This document shows positions 27,891 through 37,854 of a stretch of DNA of 64,000 bases, one piece after another. Made by a program: the position numbers and the translations under genes. Position 1 is the first letter of the stretch. Each line of letters starts with the position of its first letter. The notes below the pieces were generated by a model that searched no databases, had not been told where the DNA came from, and saw nothing but the letters and a program-made list of their open reading frames with translations. The stretch is from Marinobacter profundi (lineage in GTDB: Bacteria; Pseudomonadota; Gammaproteobacteria; Pseudomonadales; Oleiphilaceae). The DNA is taken from assembly GCF_002744715.1 (NCBI RefSeq), contig NZ_KZ319368.1, positions 372,001-436,000 of the forward strand. The letters are read 5' to 3'.

Positions 27891-28499
27891 ATGCCTTCTT
27901 TGCCACTGCCCGCCCCGCTCGTTCTCGCCTCCTCCTCACCTTATCGGCAGGAACTGCTTGCCCGCCTGGGACTGCCTTTCGAAACGGCCAGCCCGGAGAT
28001 TGATGAGTCGCCTCGACACGGCGAAGCGCCGCAGGACCTCGCCCGCCGCCTCGCCGAGGAGAAAGCCCGCGCCCTGGCAAACCGCTTCCCGGCCCACTGG
28101 ATCATCGGCTCAGACCAGGTGGCCGCACTGCCGGACGGCACCCGGCTCAACAAACCGGGATCCCACCAGCGCGCCCTGCAGCAATTACAGCTCAGCAGCG
28201 GCAAGACAGTCACGTTCCACACCGGATTGGCGCTTTACGATAGCCGCAATGATACCTGCGCCTGCGTGTGCGAGCCTTTCCGGGCCCACTTCCGCGAGCT
28301 GACCGAAACCGAGATCCGGCACTATCTGCTGACCGAGCAGCCCTACGACTGCGCTGGCAGCTTCAAGATGGAGGGGCTCGGCATCGCCCTGTTCAACCGC
28401 CTGGAGGGACGCGATCCCAACAGCCTGGTCGGCCTGCCCCTGATCGCCCTGAACGATCTGTTCAGGCAATGGGGCTTCAACCCCCTCACTGATCGCTAG
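27891..28499 (+). CDS. Maf-family nucleoside triphosphate pyrophosphatase (YceF type)
   Basis: This 202-residue housecleaning hydrolase has the Maf phosphate-binding start LVLASSSPYRQELLARLGLP, the catalytic Asp in IIGSDQVAALPDG, and FKMEGLGIALFNRLEGRDP at the C-terminal side. The YceF subgroup prefers m7GTP, so this protein probably removes methylated nucleotides. That specificity is from the family, not proven here. It is divergent from yceD and its stop overlaps the sppA stop from the other strand in the four bases CTAG. Confidence 0.92.
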   Translation: MPSLPLPAPLVLASSSPYRQELLARLGLPFETASPEIDESPRHGEAPQDLARRLAEEKARALANRFPAHWIIGSDQVAALPDGTRLNKPGSHQRALQQLQLSSGKTVTFHTGLALYDSRNDTCACVCEPFRAHFRELTETEIRHYLLTEQPYDCAGSFKMEGLGIALFNRLEGRDPNSLVGLPLIALNDLFRQWGFNPLTDR

Positions 28500-29515
28500 C
28501 GCAATTCCAGGCGGGACTCGATCAGCTGACTGGCAAATCCGCTGCCTACGGACACACCCAACTGGTCAATCAGGTTCTCAAACGGGGAACGACGGCTGCT
28601 GTAATCCACCAACTCCTTGTAGCCGACAATTTCCCGGGCCACATAGGATGAACTGCCGAGACCATCCACCAACCCCAGCTCCAGAGCCTGCTCGCCGGTC
28701 CAGACCAGCCCGGAGAACAGGCGCTCGTCATCGGCCAGCCGGTCACCGCGGCCCGCGCGCACCTGTTCGATGAACTGCCGGTGCGTCGTCTCGAGAACAT
28801 CCTGCCAGAAGGTCACCTCTTCAGGATTCTCGGGAGAAAAGGGGTCCAGAAAGGCCTTGTTTTCCCCGGCCGTATACAGCCGCCGCTCAACCCCCAGTTT
28901 GTCCATGGTTCCGGTAAAACCGAAACCACCCGCCACCACACCGATGGACCCCACCAGACTGGCCTTGTCCGCATAGATCTCGTCCGCCGCTGCGGCGATA
29001 TAGTAGGCACCGGACGCGCCGATGTCTGAAATCACCGCATAGACCTTCTTGTCGGGGTATTCATTGCGCAGCCGGACAATCTCATCATACACATAGCCCG
29101 ACTGCACCGGGCTGCCACCACCGCTGTTGATCCGCAGAATCACCGCCTTCGCTTCCGGATCCTCGAACGCCCGGCGCAGGGAACCCACGATATTGTCTGC
29201 ACTCGCCAGCTCGTCGGCCGCGATGGTGCCGGTGATTTCGATCAGCGCGGTATGATCACCCACCGCGGACTGCAAACTTTCCCCCAAAGGGAACTTGAGC
29301 AGCAACAGAATCGCGAACAGATAGATAAAGGTCAGCAGCTTGAAAAAAATCCCCCAGCGCCTGCTCTTGCGCTGCTCGGACTGCAGGGACATCACCAGTT
29401 TCTCGATCAGCTTCCAGTCGCGACTGCTTTCCGGCCGGTCGCCGGCGTTGCGCGACGCAGCAGATACCGGTTCAGCGCCCCACCCCGGATTCTTGTCAGA
29501 TTCCCAATCTGTCAT
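28496..29515 (-). CDS. sppA: signal peptide peptidase SppA, short 36K type
   Basis: This 339-residue inner-membrane serine protease of family S49 has one N-terminal span (WGIFFKLLTFIYLFAILLLL) after a ~50-residue cytoplasmic tail. The nucleophile is in SDIGASGAYYIAAAADEIYA (Ser near residue 168) and the general base is likely the Lys in AGENKAFLDPF (near 219). It has a single protease domain, unlike the duplicated E. coli 67K form, so it should act as a homo-oligomer. It digests leftover signal peptides in the membrane. It converges with maf. Confidence 0.94.
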   Translation of the reverse strand: MTDWESDKNPGWGAEPVSAASRNAGDRPESSRDWKLIEKLVMSLQSEQRKSRRWGIFFKLLTFIYLFAILLLLKFPLGESLQSAVGDHTALIEITGTIAADELASADNIVGSLRRAFEDPEAKAVILRINSGGGSPVQSGYVYDEIVRLRNEYPDKKVYAVISDIGASGAYYIAAAADEIYADKASLVGSIGVVAGGFGFTGTMDKLGVERRLYTAGENKAFLDPFSPENPEEVTFWQDVLETTHRQFIEQVRAGRGDRLADDERLFSGLVWTGEQALELGLVDGLGSSSYVAREIVGYKELVDYSSRRSPFENLIDQLGVSVGSGFASQLIESRLELR

Positions 29516-29618
29516 CTGTTCTTCCTGTTTAGCGAATTAAATCCACAGCGCAGGCCCGGACCTCATCGACCAGTGCCGGTCACAGGCCGGTCGAAGCCCG
29601 ATCCCAATCAAAGCCCAA

Positions 29619-30266
29619 TCAAAGCCCGAGCACGTCCCGCAAATCTGCCACCGATTCGACAATGGCGTGGGGATCATACCGGCCAAGCACGTCGCGCTTG
29701 TGGACACCCCACTCCACGCCAATGGCCGGCATGCCGATCCGCTGCGCCATTTCCAGGTCATAGCGGGTATCGCCAATCATTACGGCCTCCTCGGGCCGGA
29801 TCCCATAGACCCCGATCAACTCCTGCAACATGGCCGGATCCGGCTTGGAACGGGTCTCATCGGCACACCGGGTATGATCGAAATGCGCAGCCAGGCCACT
29901 GGAATGCAACGCGCCATCCAGGCCCCGCCGACTCTTGCCGGTTGCCACCGCACAGCCGCGACCGGCACGACGGAGGTCCGCCAGCACGTCCGCCATGCCA
30001 TCGAAGACATTCTGGGGCGTCGTCACCTTGGCAAAGAAGTAGCGGGCGTAGCCATCGCGGATCGCATTCATCTCTTCGCGGCTGAGCCCCGGATAAAGTG
30101 CCTCCAGCGCCTCAACCATGCCAAGCCCGATAATATCCCGGTAGGCTTCCCGCTCCAGAGCCGGATACCCCAATTCGGTCGCCGCCTGGTGAAGGCTGTC
30201 GGCGATATGGTCCACCGAGTCAACCAGCGTTCCGTCCCAGTCAAAAATGACTACTTTAACCTGCAT
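29619..30266 (-). CDS. HAD-superfamily phosphatase (phosphoglycolate phosphatase-like)
   Basis: This 215-residue HAD hydrolase shows motif I DWDGTLVDS with the nucleophilic Asp near residue 9, motif II VATGKSRRGLDGAL, and motifs III/IV in SKPDPAMLQELIG and MIGDTRYDLEMA. The cap is the C1 helical type of Gph/PGMB enzymes. The exact substrate is not evident. The Pseudomonas counterpart also lies between rluC and sppA. A short direct repeat (caatcaaagcc, twice) covers its stop codon. AGGA lies about 9 nt before the ATG. Confidence 0.9.
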   Translation of the reverse strand: MQVKVVIFDWDGTLVDSVDHIADSLHQAATELGYPALEREAYRDIIGLGMVEALEALYPGLSREEMNAIRDGYARYFFAKVTTPQNVFDGMADVLADLRRAGRGCAVATGKSRRGLDGALHSSGLAAHFDHTRCADETRSKPDPAMLQELIGVYGIRPEEAVMIGDTRYDLEMAQRIGMPAIGVEWGVHKRDVLGRYDPHAIVESVADLRDVLGL

Positions 30267-30308
30267 AGGATTATCCTGTTTCTGATCTGTTTCGGCCTCG
30301 CTACTGAA

Positions 30309-31358
30309 CTACTGACCGCCGCCGGCACTGCTGCCTTTCACAGCGTCAAGCTTCGCAAGAAAGCCCCCGAACGCCTCATCATAGGGCGCCTCGAGACGAA
30401 TACGCTCTCCGGGATTACCGTCACCGGCCGGCAAGGTAATTTCCAGCGCCCGGGCATGCAGCATCAGGCGCTGACCGCCCGCCGCGCGGAACGCCCGCAG
30501 ACTGGCATCATCCATATACTTGTCGTCACCGGCGATAGGGTGCCCGGCCCACACACTGTGAACCCGGATCTGGTGGGTACGGCCAGTCACCGGTGACGCC
30601 TCAACCAGACTGTACCCCGGCCAGGAATCCAGCAGCCGGAAGGTTGTCAGCGACGCCTTGCCCTCGTTGTCCACCCGGACCCGGCGCTCACCGGATTTGA
30701 GTTCGAAACGCTGCAACGGCACATCCACCCGGTCGAGACCGGCGGGCCAGCTACCCACCACCAGGGCATGGTAATACTTACGCATACGGCGATGCCTCAG
30801 CTCATCCTGCAGGAACCGCAACGCCGAACGCTTTTTGGCCACCATCACCAGACCGGAAGTATCACGGTCGAGGCGGTGGACCAGCTCAAGAAATCTCTGC
30901 TCCGGACGGGCCGCCCGCAACACCTCGATCAGGCCGAAATCCAGCCCGCTACCACCGTGTACCGCAATACCCGATGGTTTGTTGACCACCAGCATCTGCT
31001 CATTCTCGAATACGATGGCTCCCTCCATCACACTCTGCACCCGCGAGCCCGGCACCACCGGCGCCTCCCTGACCTTCTGGGTGATCGGCGGAATACGCAC
31101 TTCATCCCCCTGGCGCAGGCGGGTATCAGGCTTTACCCGCCCCTTGTTCACCCTTACCTCGCCTTTGCGGACAACGCGGTAGATCACACTTTTCGGGACT
31201 CCCCGCAACTGCGCCAGCAGGAAATTATCCACCCGCTGACCGTCATTATCCTCTCCCACAACCACCCGCTGCACACCCTTGCGCTCAGCGGCCGCGGCAG
31301 ACGGCGCAGGAGACGCTTGCGAACCCGGGCGGCGGGGTTGTTTTCTGGTGACTGGCAT
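30309..31358 (-). CDS. rluC: 23S rRNA pseudouridine synthase C
   Basis: This 349-residue enzyme has an N-terminal S4 RNA-binding domain (about residues 40-100, QRVDNFLLAQLRGVPKSVIY) and the RluA-family catalytic domain with the active Asp in LVHRLDRDTSGLVMVAKK (near residue 162). It also has TGRTHQIRVH further on. RluC makes pseudouridines 955, 2504 and 2580 in E. coli 23S rRNA. It is divergent from rne, the classic arrangement in gammaproteobacteria. A basic, Ala/Pro-rich N-terminal tail of ~30 residues precedes the S4 domain. Confidence 0.95.
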   Translation of the reverse strand: MPVTRKQPRRPGSQASPAPSAAAAERKGVQRVVVGEDNDGQRVDNFLLAQLRGVPKSVIYRVVRKGEVRVNKGRVKPDTRLRQGDEVRIPPITQKVREAPVVPGSRVQSVMEGAIVFENEQMLVVNKPSGIAVHGGSGLDFGLIEVLRAARPEQRFLELVHRLDRDTSGLVMVAKKRSALRFLQDELRHRRMRKYYHALVVGSWPAGLDRVDVPLQRFELKSGERRVRVDNEGKASLTTFRLLDSWPGYSLVEASPVTGRTHQIRVHSVWAGHPIAGDDKYMDDASLRAFRAAGGQRLMLHARALEITLPAGDGNPGERIRLEAPYDEAFGGFLAKLDAVKGSSAGGGQ

Positions 31359-31388
31359 AGGGTACGTCCGATAGGGAAGTGTGCGGGA

Positions 31389-31417
31389 TTGATGGCCCCG
31401 ATGATAACTGTTATATT
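31389..31417 (+). promoter_or_regulatory. predicted rne promoter
   Basis: TTGATG, 17 nt, TATATT. Transcription would begin near 31424, about 529 nt upstream of the rne ATG. Confidence 0.65.
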
Positions 31418-31952
31418 CCGGCGTGCTTTACCGTTTGTCCACGGCATGGTAGGAACACCACAGGCCGGAGCGGCAGAAGTATACAGACACTACAAGCGAG
31501 TTTGAACGCCAGTTATCCGATCATTAAAGGACCTGGCGCTTGAAATGCTTCCGGAGAGAGCCCGCGGTGCCGAAACAGAAGGCACCTGCACAGCCCCCGG
31601 AAGAGAAGATGATAACCGTACGGAAAACCGACGGACGACATCACCGAAGAATCATTACCAGCACGCAGGGCCGGGCCGTCCAGCATACGAATACGACGTG
31701 AGACCCAGGTACCAGCGTGAACTTGAAAACGGATAACATGCGTCACCAGACAGTAACCCCAACCGACCTCCCCCTGCCCTCAGGCAGCCGGTACGTCTGC
31801 GGTTTGTTCAGGCCTACGGAAGCTGTATCCGTACTGATCTGATTCGTCTGGCCGCCGGCGACTCTATCGCCCGCGGAACGCCCGTTCTGCTTCGCTGATG
31901 CACTTCCCTCAGGTTTTCTGTCTCATTTACATGACAGGAAACAATTCTTTCC
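31418..31952 (+). promoter_or_regulatory. long 5' leader of rne (probable autoregulatory region)
   Basis: No credible gene lies in this 535-bp stretch; the short frames in it have poor composition and no matching motifs. E. coli rne has a 361-nt structured leader through which RNase E limits its own mRNA. The length and position here suggest the same type of control. The last bases before the ATG (caattctttcc) are pyrimidine-rich and lack a clear Shine-Dalgarno, which fits weak, regulated initiation. Confidence 0.55.
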
Positions 31953-34900
31953 ATGAAAAGAATGCTGATCAATGCAACTCACCCCGAAGAGTTGCGCGTT
32001 GCACTTGTTGACGGACAACGTCTGTTTGACCTTGATATCGAATCCAGCAGCCGGGAACAGAAAAAGGCCAACATCTACAAAGGCCGGATTACCCGCGTAG
32101 AACCCAGCCTGGAAGCCGCCTTTGTCGACTTCGGCGCCGAGCGTCACGGCTTCCTTCCGCTGAAAGAAATCTCCAAGGAATACTTCAAGAAATCCCCGGG
32201 CCAGATCGAAGGCAAGATCAACATCCGCGATGTGCTCTCCGAGGGCCAGGAAGTCATTGTCCAGGTCGACAAGGAAGAACGTGGCAACAAGGGCGCCGCC
32301 CTGACCACGTTCATCTCCCTGGCCGGCCGCTACCTTGTTCTGATGCCAAATAACGCCCGCGCCGGCGGCATTTCCCGCCGCATCGAGGGTGAGGAACGGG
32401 CCCAGCTCAAGGAAGCGATGAACCAGGTTCAGGTGCCCAAGACCATGGGCATCATCGTGCGTACTGCCGGCATCGGCCGTACCTCCGAGGAACTGCAGTG
32501 GGACCTGGACTACCTCGTCCAGTTCTGGGAAGCCATCACCCAGGCTGCCGGCGAGCGCAAGGCGCCGTTCCTGATCCACCAGGAAAGCAACGTCATTATC
32601 CGCGCCGTTCGCGACTACCTCCGCCAGGACATCGGTGAGGTGCTGATCGACTCCGAGGTGGTGTACGAGGACGTCCTCAACTTTGTTCGCGCCGTGATGC
32701 CCACCTTCGAGAACAAGATCAAGCTGTACAAGGACGAAATCCCCCTGTTCAGCCGTTATCAGATCGAAGGTCAGATCGAGACTGCATTCCAGCGGGAAGT
32801 GAAACTGCCATCCGGCGGCTCCATCGTCATCGACCCGACCGAAGCACTGGTATCCATCGACATCAACTCCTCGCGCGCCACCAAGGGCCATGACATCGAG
32901 GAAACCGCACTGCAGACCAACCTTGAAGCAGCGGACGAAATCGCCCGCCAGCTGCGTTTGCGGGATATGGGCGGCCTGATTGTCATCGATTTCATCGACA
33001 TGACCCCGGCCAAGCACCAGCGCGAAGTGGAACAGCGTGTCCGCGAAGCACTGGAACTCGACCGGGCCCGCGTCCAGGTTGGCAAGATCTCCCGCTTCGG
33101 TTTGCTGGAAATGTCACGCCAGCGTCTGCGTCCCTCGCTGGGCGAGACCCGCAGCGAGGTGTGCCCACGCTGTAATGGCCAGGGCACCATCCGTGGCATC
33201 GAATCCCTCGCCCTGAGCATCATGCGCCTGATCTACGAGGAATCCTCGAAAGACAAGACCGGCGAAGTGCGCGCCATCGTACCGGTTACGGTTGCCACTT
33301 TCCTGCTCAACGAGAAACGCAAGGAACTGGCGGATATTGAAGCCCGCCAGGAAGTCAGTGTGGTGGTGGTACCCCAGCCGCACATGGAAACGCCCCAGTT
33401 CGAGATTCTTCGCCTCCGCGACGACGAGGCGGGCCAGGAGAAAGTCTCCAGCTACCAGGTAGCCCGCGAATACAGCGAGCGCGAGGAGGAAGCCCAGGAG
33501 CTGCTGCCAACCCAGGCACCGGTTCGCCAGGAAGCCGCGGTCAAGGCCATTCGTCCGGTTGCACCTGCGCCCAGCGCCGAACCGACCGAAGCCGCAGCCC
33601 CCGCCGAAATCCAGGAAGAAGGTGTTTTCCGTCGCATTGGCCGCAAGATTGCGTGCTTCTTCGGCGGCGGCACCGAGCAGGAAAGCGAGAGCACTGCCCG
33701 CAAGCAACAGGGTGACCGTCGTGGCCAACCGCGCCAGGACCGCCGCAAATCGCGGGTTGCCCGTGATGAGAGCCGCCCGGAGAACCGCGCGGGTGGCGAT
33801 CGCCGCCAGCAAGGCGAACAGGGCCGCAGCGATACCGGCCGTAGTGACGATGCCCGCAGCCGCGGTGGACGGGGCGGTCGTGACAGCGCCCGGTCCGGTG
33901 GCCGCGGCCGTCAGGGCGAAAGCCAGGGGCGCCAGCAGCAGGGCGGAGAAGGCCGCAAGGACACCGGACGTAAGGAAGCAGACGAGCGCAGCCAACAGGC
34001 CCGTGGCCAGGGCGGACGCAACAAACCCCAGGAAACCCGGGACCAGCGCGAGCCGAAGGCCGAGCGCGAACCCCGTGGTGATCGCGAGCCGAAAGCCGAT
34101 CGTCCGGAACGAGGTGATCGCCCGGAGCGCAGCGGCGGTGATGAAAAACGCCGCAAGCCACGCCGGCCGCGGAACCGTGACGGCTCGCCAGCCGAGGCAC
34201 CGGCATCGACGCCGGCAGACCGCAAGGCCGCTCGTACCGAGCGACATCAGCAGGACACCCAGGTTGAAGCGGTAGCTGAGACGGCCAAGCCGGCTGCACA
34301 GCCGGCAGCCGGTCAGAAGGCGGCAGAACCGAAGGTAACAGAGCAGAAAGCCCAGGAGCAAAAGGCCCCCGAGCAGAAAGCAACTGCACCCAAGCCTGAA
34401 ACGGCACCCTCTGCAGAACCAAAGACCGCCGAGCAGAAGACCGCTGAGCCGAAGACCGGGCAACCGAAAGAAGATGAGGCCAAGCCGGTCAGCAAGTCGG
34501 CAGGCACGCCGGAAGCCAGTGCGGCTCCCGAGAAGAAAGCAGCGGCTGATGAGCCGGCAAAGAAACCTGCCGACAAGCCTGAGAGCCAGGCCCGGCCAGA
34601 AGCAGCCGCAGCGACGGAAGCCGCTGACAAGCCAGCCACCAGCCGGGTGGTAAAGGCTGCCGAGTCCAAGCCAGCAGAAAAGGCACCGGCGGAATCCACC
34701 CGGGAGGCCGCAGCCAAATCCGAAGGCAAGACCGAAGGCAAGGCGCAGGCAAAAGCCGAGCCGAAAGCCGAAGGCCGGCCCGGGGACAAAGCTGCTGAGG
34801 GCCGGACCGCGGAAAAGTCGACAGCAAAAGTCGATGACAAATCGGAAGCCCGGGCCGAAGCAACGCCTGGCAAACAAGCCGGCGATGCGACGGAGGCAAA

Positions 34901-35174
34901 AACTGCCAAACCCGCGGAGACCAAGGCGGCAGCAACAACCGACGCGACAACGGATGCGAAGCCTGCCGAGAAACCGGCCAACGCAGTGAAAACTGAGAAA
35001 CCGGCTGAGACCAAACCAGCGGCCGCCCCCGAAGCAGCCAAGGCAGCGGAAACCAGGCCAGCAACCGAGCCTCTGCCCCCGGTTACCCCCGGCAGGGCCT
35101 ACAATGACCCGAGAGAAGTCCGCAAACGCCAGCGGGCTGCCGAAGCGGCGAAAAAAGCCGAGGGGAATGAATGA
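31953..35174 (+). CDS. rne: ribonuclease E
   Basis: This 1073-residue endoribonuclease is the scaffold of the RNA degradosome. Residues 1-~530 form the catalytic half: S1 domain (about 39-120), the DNase I-like part with [20 protein letters not shown] near 290-310 and IDFIDM (metal Asp near 346), and the Zn-link CPRCNGQG near 403. An amphipathic segment [17 protein letters not shown] (about 556-572) resembles the membrane-targeting helix. Next come Arg/Gly/Gln-rich RNA-binding stretches (about 590-770) and a very long Lys/Pro/Ala/Glu low-complexity tail (about 770-1040). The conserved end [20 protein letters not shown] resembles the PNPase-binding terminus of related proteins. A coupled gene overlaps its stop. 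Confidence 0.97.
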   Translation: MKRMLINATHPEELRVALVDGQRLFDLDIESSSREQKKANIYKGRITRVEPSLEAAFVDFGAERHGFLPLKEISKEYFKKSPGQIEGKINIRDVLSEGQEVIVQVDKEERGNKGAALTTFISLAGRYLVLMPNNARAGGISRRIEGEERAQLKEAMNQVQVPKTMGIIVRTAGIGRTSEELQWDLDYLVQFWEAITQAAGERKAPFLIHQESNVIIRAVRDYLRQDIGEVLIDSEVVYEDVLNFVRAVMPTFENKIKLYKDEIPLFSRYQIEGQIETAFQREVKLPSGGSIVIDPTEALVSIDINSSRATKGHDIEETALQTNLEAADEIARQLRLRDMGGLIVIDFIDMTPAKHQREVEQRVREALELDRARVQVGKISRFGLLEMSRQRLRPSLGETRSEVCPRCNGQGTIRGIESLALSIMRLIYEESSKDKTGEVRAIVPVTVATFLLNEKRKELADIEARQEVSVVVVPQPHMETPQFEILRLRDDEAGQEKVSSYQVAREYSEREEEAQELLPTQAPVRQEAAVKAIRPVAPAPSAEPTEAAAPAEIQEEGVFRRIGRKIACFFGGGTEQESESTARKQQGDRRGQPRQDRRKSRVARDESRPENRAGGDRRQQGEQGRSDTGRSDDARSRGGRGGRDSARSGGRGRQGESQGRQQQGGEGRKDTGRKEADERSQQARGQGGRNKPQETRDQREPKAEREPRGDREPKADRPERGDRPERSGGDEKRRKPRRPRNRDGSPAEAPASTPADRKAARTERHQQDTQVEAVAETAKPAAQPAAGQKAAEPKVTEQKAQEQKAPEQKATAPKPETAPSAEPKTAEQKTAEPKTGQPKEDEAKPVSKSAGTPEASAAPEKKAAADEPAKKPADKPESQARPEAAAATEAADKPATSRVVKAAESKPAEKAPAESTREAAAKSEGKTEGKAQAKAEPKAEGRPGDKAAEGRTAEKSTAKVDDKSEARAEATPGKQAGDATEAKTAKPAETKAAATTDATTDAKPAEKPANAVKTEKPAETKPAAAPEAAKAAETRPATEPLPPVTPGRAYNDPREVRKRQRAAEAAKKAEGNE

Positions 35175-35713
35175 TGCTGTCCAATGCGGATATTGAAGCG
35201 CTCGAAGACATTCTGTTTGCGGAGCCCTGGGGCGAGGACGCAGTAGACTTTTTCGGTCTTCACGGCGTGGTGTGTGCCAGCGTGGTTGGCCCGACCGAAT
35301 TGAGCAGGGAGGATATCTTCCTGCTGGCGACTGGCCTCGACCAGTTGCCGGCAGAAGGCGTCCCCCTCGCCTTCAGTTCGGCAGTGGAGAAGCTGGCCAA
35401 AGGCATGGCTCACTCACTGGATATGGGGCAGGCGCTCGAGTTGCCGGAACCGGAGGACGGGGATCCAATGAATGCCCTGGAAAACTGGTGTGCCGGTTTT
35501 GTTGACACTTTCCTCGAGCACGAAGACGAGTGGCTTGGAGACAACGAGGACGAGGCAGCAGACCTGCTGGTGCCGATGTTGACCCTGTCGGGACTGTTTG
35601 ATGACGAGGATTTCCGCAAGGTGCGGGAAAACGAGAAGTTGAGCCGGCAAATGGCGGAAGCCATTCCTGACTCACTGACAGACCTCTACCTGCTGTTTCA
35701 CGCCCCTGACTGA
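35171..35713 (+). CDS. YecA/YgfB (UPF0149) family protein
   Basis: This 180-residue acidic helical protein has the family core [15 protein letters not shown] and the C-terminal block [12 protein letters not shown] followed by [20 protein letters not shown]. There is no C-terminal SEC-C zinc motif, so it is of the YgfB rather than the SecA-tail type. Function in the family is poorly defined. Its ATG overlaps the rne stop (ATGA), so translation is coupled to RNase E, which makes an RNA-related role worth testing but unproven. Confidence 0.85.
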   Translation: MMLSNADIEALEDILFAEPWGEDAVDFFGLHGVVCASVVGPTELSREDIFLLATGLDQLPAEGVPLAFSSAVEKLAKGMAHSLDMGQALELPEPEDGDPMNALENWCAGFVDTFLEHEDEWLGDNEDEAADLLVPMLTLSGLFDDEDFRKVRENEKLSRQMAEAIPDSLTDLYLLFHAPD

Positions 35714-35727
35714 ACCGGTGAGGTGAC

Positions 35728-36597
35728 TTACCCGGTCACCACCGGCTTACGAAAATGATGCCAGACCGGCTCCAGCCCGTCTGGCATTTTCATGATGTGC
35801 CCCAACTCACACCAGGGAGCCCCGGGAAAGTGAAAATCGCTACCCTGGGATGCCAGCAACTGTTCCCGCCGGCACAACTCGGCCAGGAACCCAAGATCAC
35901 CACTGGACTGGCCGGACGTTGACACCTCGATGGCCCTGCCACCGGCACGGCGGAAATCACTGACCAACTGGCGCAGTCTGGTTGCCGTCATCTTGTATTT
36001 GCGGGGGTGGGCCAGCACGGCTATGCCGCCAGCCTGTACGATCCATGCCACCACCTCGTCCAGCTCCGGCCAGAACGCCCTGACGTCACCGGGCTTGCCT
36101 GCGCCCAGATGGCGGCGGAATGCCTGCCCGCTGTCCCGGACCACACCTTCATCGACCAGCACCCGGGCAAAATGCGGACGCCCAGGCACATCACCACCAG
36201 CCACGCTGGTTGCCTTCGTGAGCAGATCATCGACTTTCAGCCGCTCCAGCCGTTCTGCAATCATCCGGGCCCGGCGCCAGCGGTTATCAAGTTGAGTCGC
36301 CAGCGCAGCCCGGAACCCAGGGTCATCAACATCAAAATCCAGCGCCACGATATGAATGGTCTGGGTGCGCCAGAGGCAGGACAGCTCAACGCCATTGATC
36401 AGTTCAAGACCAACCTGACCGGCGGCCTGGCGCGCCTGCTCAAGGCCGGCAATGGTGTCATGGTCGGTGAGTGCCAGATGGGTCACCCCCTTGTCCCGGG
36501 CCCGTGCAATGAGGTCAGAGGGCGTCAGGGCGCCGTCTGAAACTGTACTGTGACAGTGCAGATCGATGCACAGGGACGTTGCTTGGGGTATAGTCAC
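35728..36597 (-). CDS. PHP-domain phosphoesterase, RNase AM/YciV type
   Basis: This 289-residue metal-dependent phosphoesterase has the PHP metal motifs [13 protein letters not shown] (His-x-His near residue 13), [33 protein letters not shown] and [10 protein letters not shown] near the C-terminus. The YciV/RnAM group removes nucleotides from the 5' end of short RNAs and matures 5S, 16S and 23S rRNA 5' ends in E. coli. It converges with the YecA-type gene, the stops being only 14 bp apart, and diverges from the YciI gene. Confidence 0.9.
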   Translation of the reverse strand: MTIPQATSLCIDLHCHSTVSDGALTPSDLIARARDKGVTHLALTDHDTIAGLEQARQAAGQVGLELINGVELSCLWRTQTIHIVALDFDVDDPGFRAALATQLDNRWRRARMIAERLERLKVDDLLTKATSVAGGDVPGRPHFARVLVDEGVVRDSGQAFRRHLGAGKPGDVRAFWPELDEVVAWIVQAGGIAVLAHPRKYKMTATRLRQLVSDFRRAGGRAIEVSTSGQSSGDLGFLAELCRREQLLASQGSDFHFPGAPWCELGHIMKMPDGLEPVWHHFRKPVVTG

Positions 36598-36715
36598 GGA
36601 ATTACTCTTTTGCGTCAGTCGGGTAGCCTACCCGGCCAGTTTATCAGCCATCCGGGTCGATGTATCGTCAACCGGCAGGATGGGTCATTGTCTGATCTTT
36701 TCAAGGAGTCAAGCC

Positions 36716-37015
36716 ATGCTCTACGCCGTCATCAGTGAAGATGTCGAAAACAGCCTGCCGATGCGCAAGGAAACCCGCCCTGCCCACCTGGCAAGGCTCG
36801 AAGCACTGAAAGCCGAAGGCCGTCTGCTGGTTGCCGGCCCCCACCCCGCCATCGACAGCCCCGATCCGGGTGAGGCAGGTTTCAGTGGTAGCCTGGTGGT
36901 GGCCGAATTCGATTCCCTCGAGGAAGCGAAAGCCTGGGCGGACGCCGACCCCTACATGGCGGCAGGCGTGTACCGCAAAGTTACGGTCAAGCCGTTCAAA
37001 GCTGTCCTGCCCTGA
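36716..37015 (+). CDS. yciI: YciI-family protein
   Basis: This 99-residue ferredoxin-like dimeric protein starts [20 protein letters not shown], has the conserved [20 protein letters not shown] with the family His, and the C-terminal [20 protein letters not shown]. The Asp-His pair of YciI resembles an active site, but the reaction is unknown. AAGGAG lies 7 nt before this ATG, which sets the start although the frame is open further upstream. YciI often neighbours the PHP gene yciV in gammaproteobacteria. Confidence 0.9.
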   Translation: MLYAVISEDVENSLPMRKETRPAHLARLEALKAEGRLLVAGPHPAIDSPDPGEAGFSGSLVVAEFDSLEEAKAWADADPYMAAGVYRKVTVKPFKAVLP

Positions 37016-37112
37016 TCCGGACACATGAGCATTTTGTAACCCGTGCCGCCTTGCATAGCCACACAGCTATGCCAAAATTGCGGCCTTCATCGTTCTTGTA
37101 GGGGCCTAATCA

Positions 37113-37784
37113 GTGACACCGTCTCGTCTTTTTATCAGCGTGCTGCTTTTGATGGCAGTGGGCATCTCCGCCCATGCCAAAACAGTGTATGTTGACGATA
37201 CGTTCTATGCGCCGATTCGCAGTGGCGAGGGAACCCAGTTCCGCATCCTTCATCAGGGACTGCGCAGCGGGACGCCCATCGAACTGCTGGAACAGAAAGA
37301 GTCCGGTTACAGCCGTATTCGCACCCGCGACGGTATTGAGGGTTATATCCTCACCCGCTACCTGAGCAACACCCCCATCGCCCGTGATCGCCTGGAAGCC
37401 GCCAACAAAGACCTGGAACGCGCCCGCAGCGAGCTGGCCGAGGTTCGCCAGCAACTCCAGACCGTCACCCAGGAGCGCAGCAACCTGGCCTCGTCCGAGC
37501 AGAATCTGGAACAGCGTTCCAGCCAGCTTGCCGCGGAACTGGCCAGGGTCAAGGAAGTCTCTGCCAACGCCCTCAGCCTGGAGCGCCGCAACGATGAGCT
37601 GCAGGAAGAAAACCAGAAACTGCGCAACGACCTGGAAGTGCTGACGGCGGAAAAAGAGCGCCTGGAAGCCAAGAGCGAGTCCGATTTCATGCTGCTGGGC
37701 GCAGGCCTGGTGCTCGGAGGCGTGCTGCTGGCACTGGTCATCCCCATGCTTAAACCGAGTCGCAAAACCGACAACTGGGCCTGA
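37113..37784 (+). CDS. SH3 domain/coiled-coil membrane protein (TIGR04211 type)
   Basis: This 223-residue envelope protein has a signal peptide (residues 1-22), a bacterial SH3 domain (about 24-90; YVDDTFYAPIRSGEGTQFRI, then GYILTRYLS), a long coiled coil (about 92-190) and a C-terminal span (FMLLGAGLVLGGVLLALVIP) ending in a basic tail. It should be anchored in the inner membrane with SH3 and coiled coil in the periplasm, perhaps contacting cell wall. The start is GTG at 37113 with a G-rich site about 9 nt upstream. The function is not known. Confidence 0.85.
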   Translation: MTPSRLFISVLLLMAVGISAHAKTVYVDDTFYAPIRSGEGTQFRILHQGLRSGTPIELLEQKESGYSRIRTRDGIEGYILTRYLSNTPIARDRLEAANKDLERARSELAEVRQQLQTVTQERSNLASSEQNLEQRSSQLAAELARVKEVSANALSLERRNDELQEENQKLRNDLEVLTAEKERLEAKSESDFMLLGAGLVLGGVLLALVIPMLKPSRKTDNWA

Positions 37785-37800
37785 CGGGTCAACGCAAACA

Positions 37801-37837
37801 AAAAAGCCCGGAAGGGGTCACCTTCCGGACTTTTTTT
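37801..37837. terminator. bidirectional terminator between SH3 gene and rraA
   Basis: The stem ccggaagg/ccttccgg, extended by AG/CT across a mismatch, is flanked by five A residues on the left and seven T residues on the right, so it can stop both convergent genes. Confidence 0.88.
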
Positions 37838-37854
37838 GTTCTTCCTGCCGCAGT

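Noticed and set aside
29590..29630. Direct repeat caatcaaagcc near the HAD gene stop as a recombination or CRISPR-like element
   Set aside because: Only two 11-bp copies in immediate tandem; replication slippage is enough to explain it.
31513..31746. Short frames in the rne leader (for example a 77-codon minus frame)
   Set aside because: Poor composition, no ribosome binding site, and frames in several directions overlap. A structured leader explains the region better.
33114..34877. 587-codon antisense frame in the rne C-terminal region
   Set aside because: It results from the low-complexity Lys/Ala/Glu coding on the plus strand, which reads as Leu/Cys/Phe/Gly-rich in reverse. It has no start site and no family.
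34300..35060. Apparent tandem DNA repeats in rne
   Set aside because: The repetition is at the amino-acid level (KPAE/AEPK words) with variable spacing and codons; no exact repeat unit is present.
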